From contig UQXJ01000036.1 of NCBI GenBank assembly GCA_900545015.1, forward strand, positions 1 through 13,402: 13,402 nt of DNA. The letters run 5' to 3'. Numbering within the stretch: the stretch's first letter is position 1; each line of letters starts with the position of its first letter. Made by a program: the position numbers and the translations under genes. Origin of the DNA: an uncultured Mollicutes bacterium (GTDB lineage: Bacteria > Bacillota_I > Bacilli_A > RFN20 > CAG-826). The notes under the pieces were generated by a model, which saw only the letters and a list, made by a program, of their open reading frames with translations, was not told where the DNA came from and ran no database searches. Positions 13,331 to 13,402 of this stretch are shown piece after piece.

Positions 13331-13402
13331 GTTTTTCCTTTATATTTGATAGCGTTTCATTATTGTAGGTAACAAAACAAAAGAGAACTCGTATAATTAA
13401 GC

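Noticed and set aside
13369..13402. T-rich minus-strand tail near the right edge (GTTCTCTTTTGTTTTG) as a terminator of an upstream gene
   Set aside because: Only a possible right arm and T-run are in the window; the pairing arm would lie outside, so it cannot be tested.

Overview
This is an A/T-rich window (roughly 30% G+C by eye) from what looks like an anaerobic low-G+C Gram-positive bacterium (Bacillota or a Mollicutes-like relative). The evidence is the base composition, AAAGGA/AGGAGG ribosome binding sites, a Firmicutes/Mollicutes-type rRNA leader, and a redox gene set typical of anaerobes (flavodiiron protein, superoxide reductase). UGA is used as a stop (glpK, the alpha/beta hydrolase, the left-most CDS) and tryptophan is UGG, so this is not a UGA=Trp Mycoplasma. 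I cannot name genus or species.

Layout. (1) Positions 1-138, minus strand: a perfect consensus sigma-70-type promoter (TTGACA, 17 bp, TATAAT) drives a transcript leaving the left edge. Its leader carries the CTTTGAAAACTAAATA-type boxA motif found upstream of 16S rRNA genes, so an rRNA operon probably starts just outside the window. Phased A-tracts lie upstream of it. (2) 237-10171, minus strand: nine tightly packed genes, apparently one operon, in transcription order: flavodiiron protein with flavin-reductase and rubredoxin domains; MazG-like pyrophosphohydrolase; GlpA-like FAD dehydrogenase with a [2Fe-2S] domain; GlpB-like FAD oxidoreductase; DUF1667 Cys-rich protein; Mbeg1/DUF2974-like alpha/beta hydrolase; glycerol kinase; a small PD-(D/E)XK nuclease with four Fe-S-type cysteines; and a UvrD/AddB-like protein without a visible Walker A. 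Junctions are 4-nt ATGA overlaps, other short overlaps, or 1-3 nt gaps. (3) 10273-10947, minus: AlkD-family DNA alkylation repair protein. (4) 11020-11391, plus: superoxide reductase, divergent from alkD. (5) 11573-13292, minus: PiT phosphate transporter followed by its PhoU-like (DUF47) partner, separated from the superoxide reductase gene by terminators.

How the genes may work together. Glycerol kinase, the two FAD enzymes and DUF1667 form the glycerol to glycerol-3-phosphate to DHAP route common in anaerobic Firmicutes, with DUF1667 where GlpC would be. Its association with a complete flavodiiron O2 reductase suggests, as inference, that electrons from glycerol-3-phosphate can be passed to O2 and released as water. 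The hydrolase may feed glycerol or an acylglycerol product into the pathway. The last two genes look like a split, order-swapped AddB (nuclease domain first, inactive helicase-like part second), which is the least conventional content here. The superoxide reductase and AlkD-like genes add oxidative and alkylation stress functions; PiT/DUF47 supplies phosphate.
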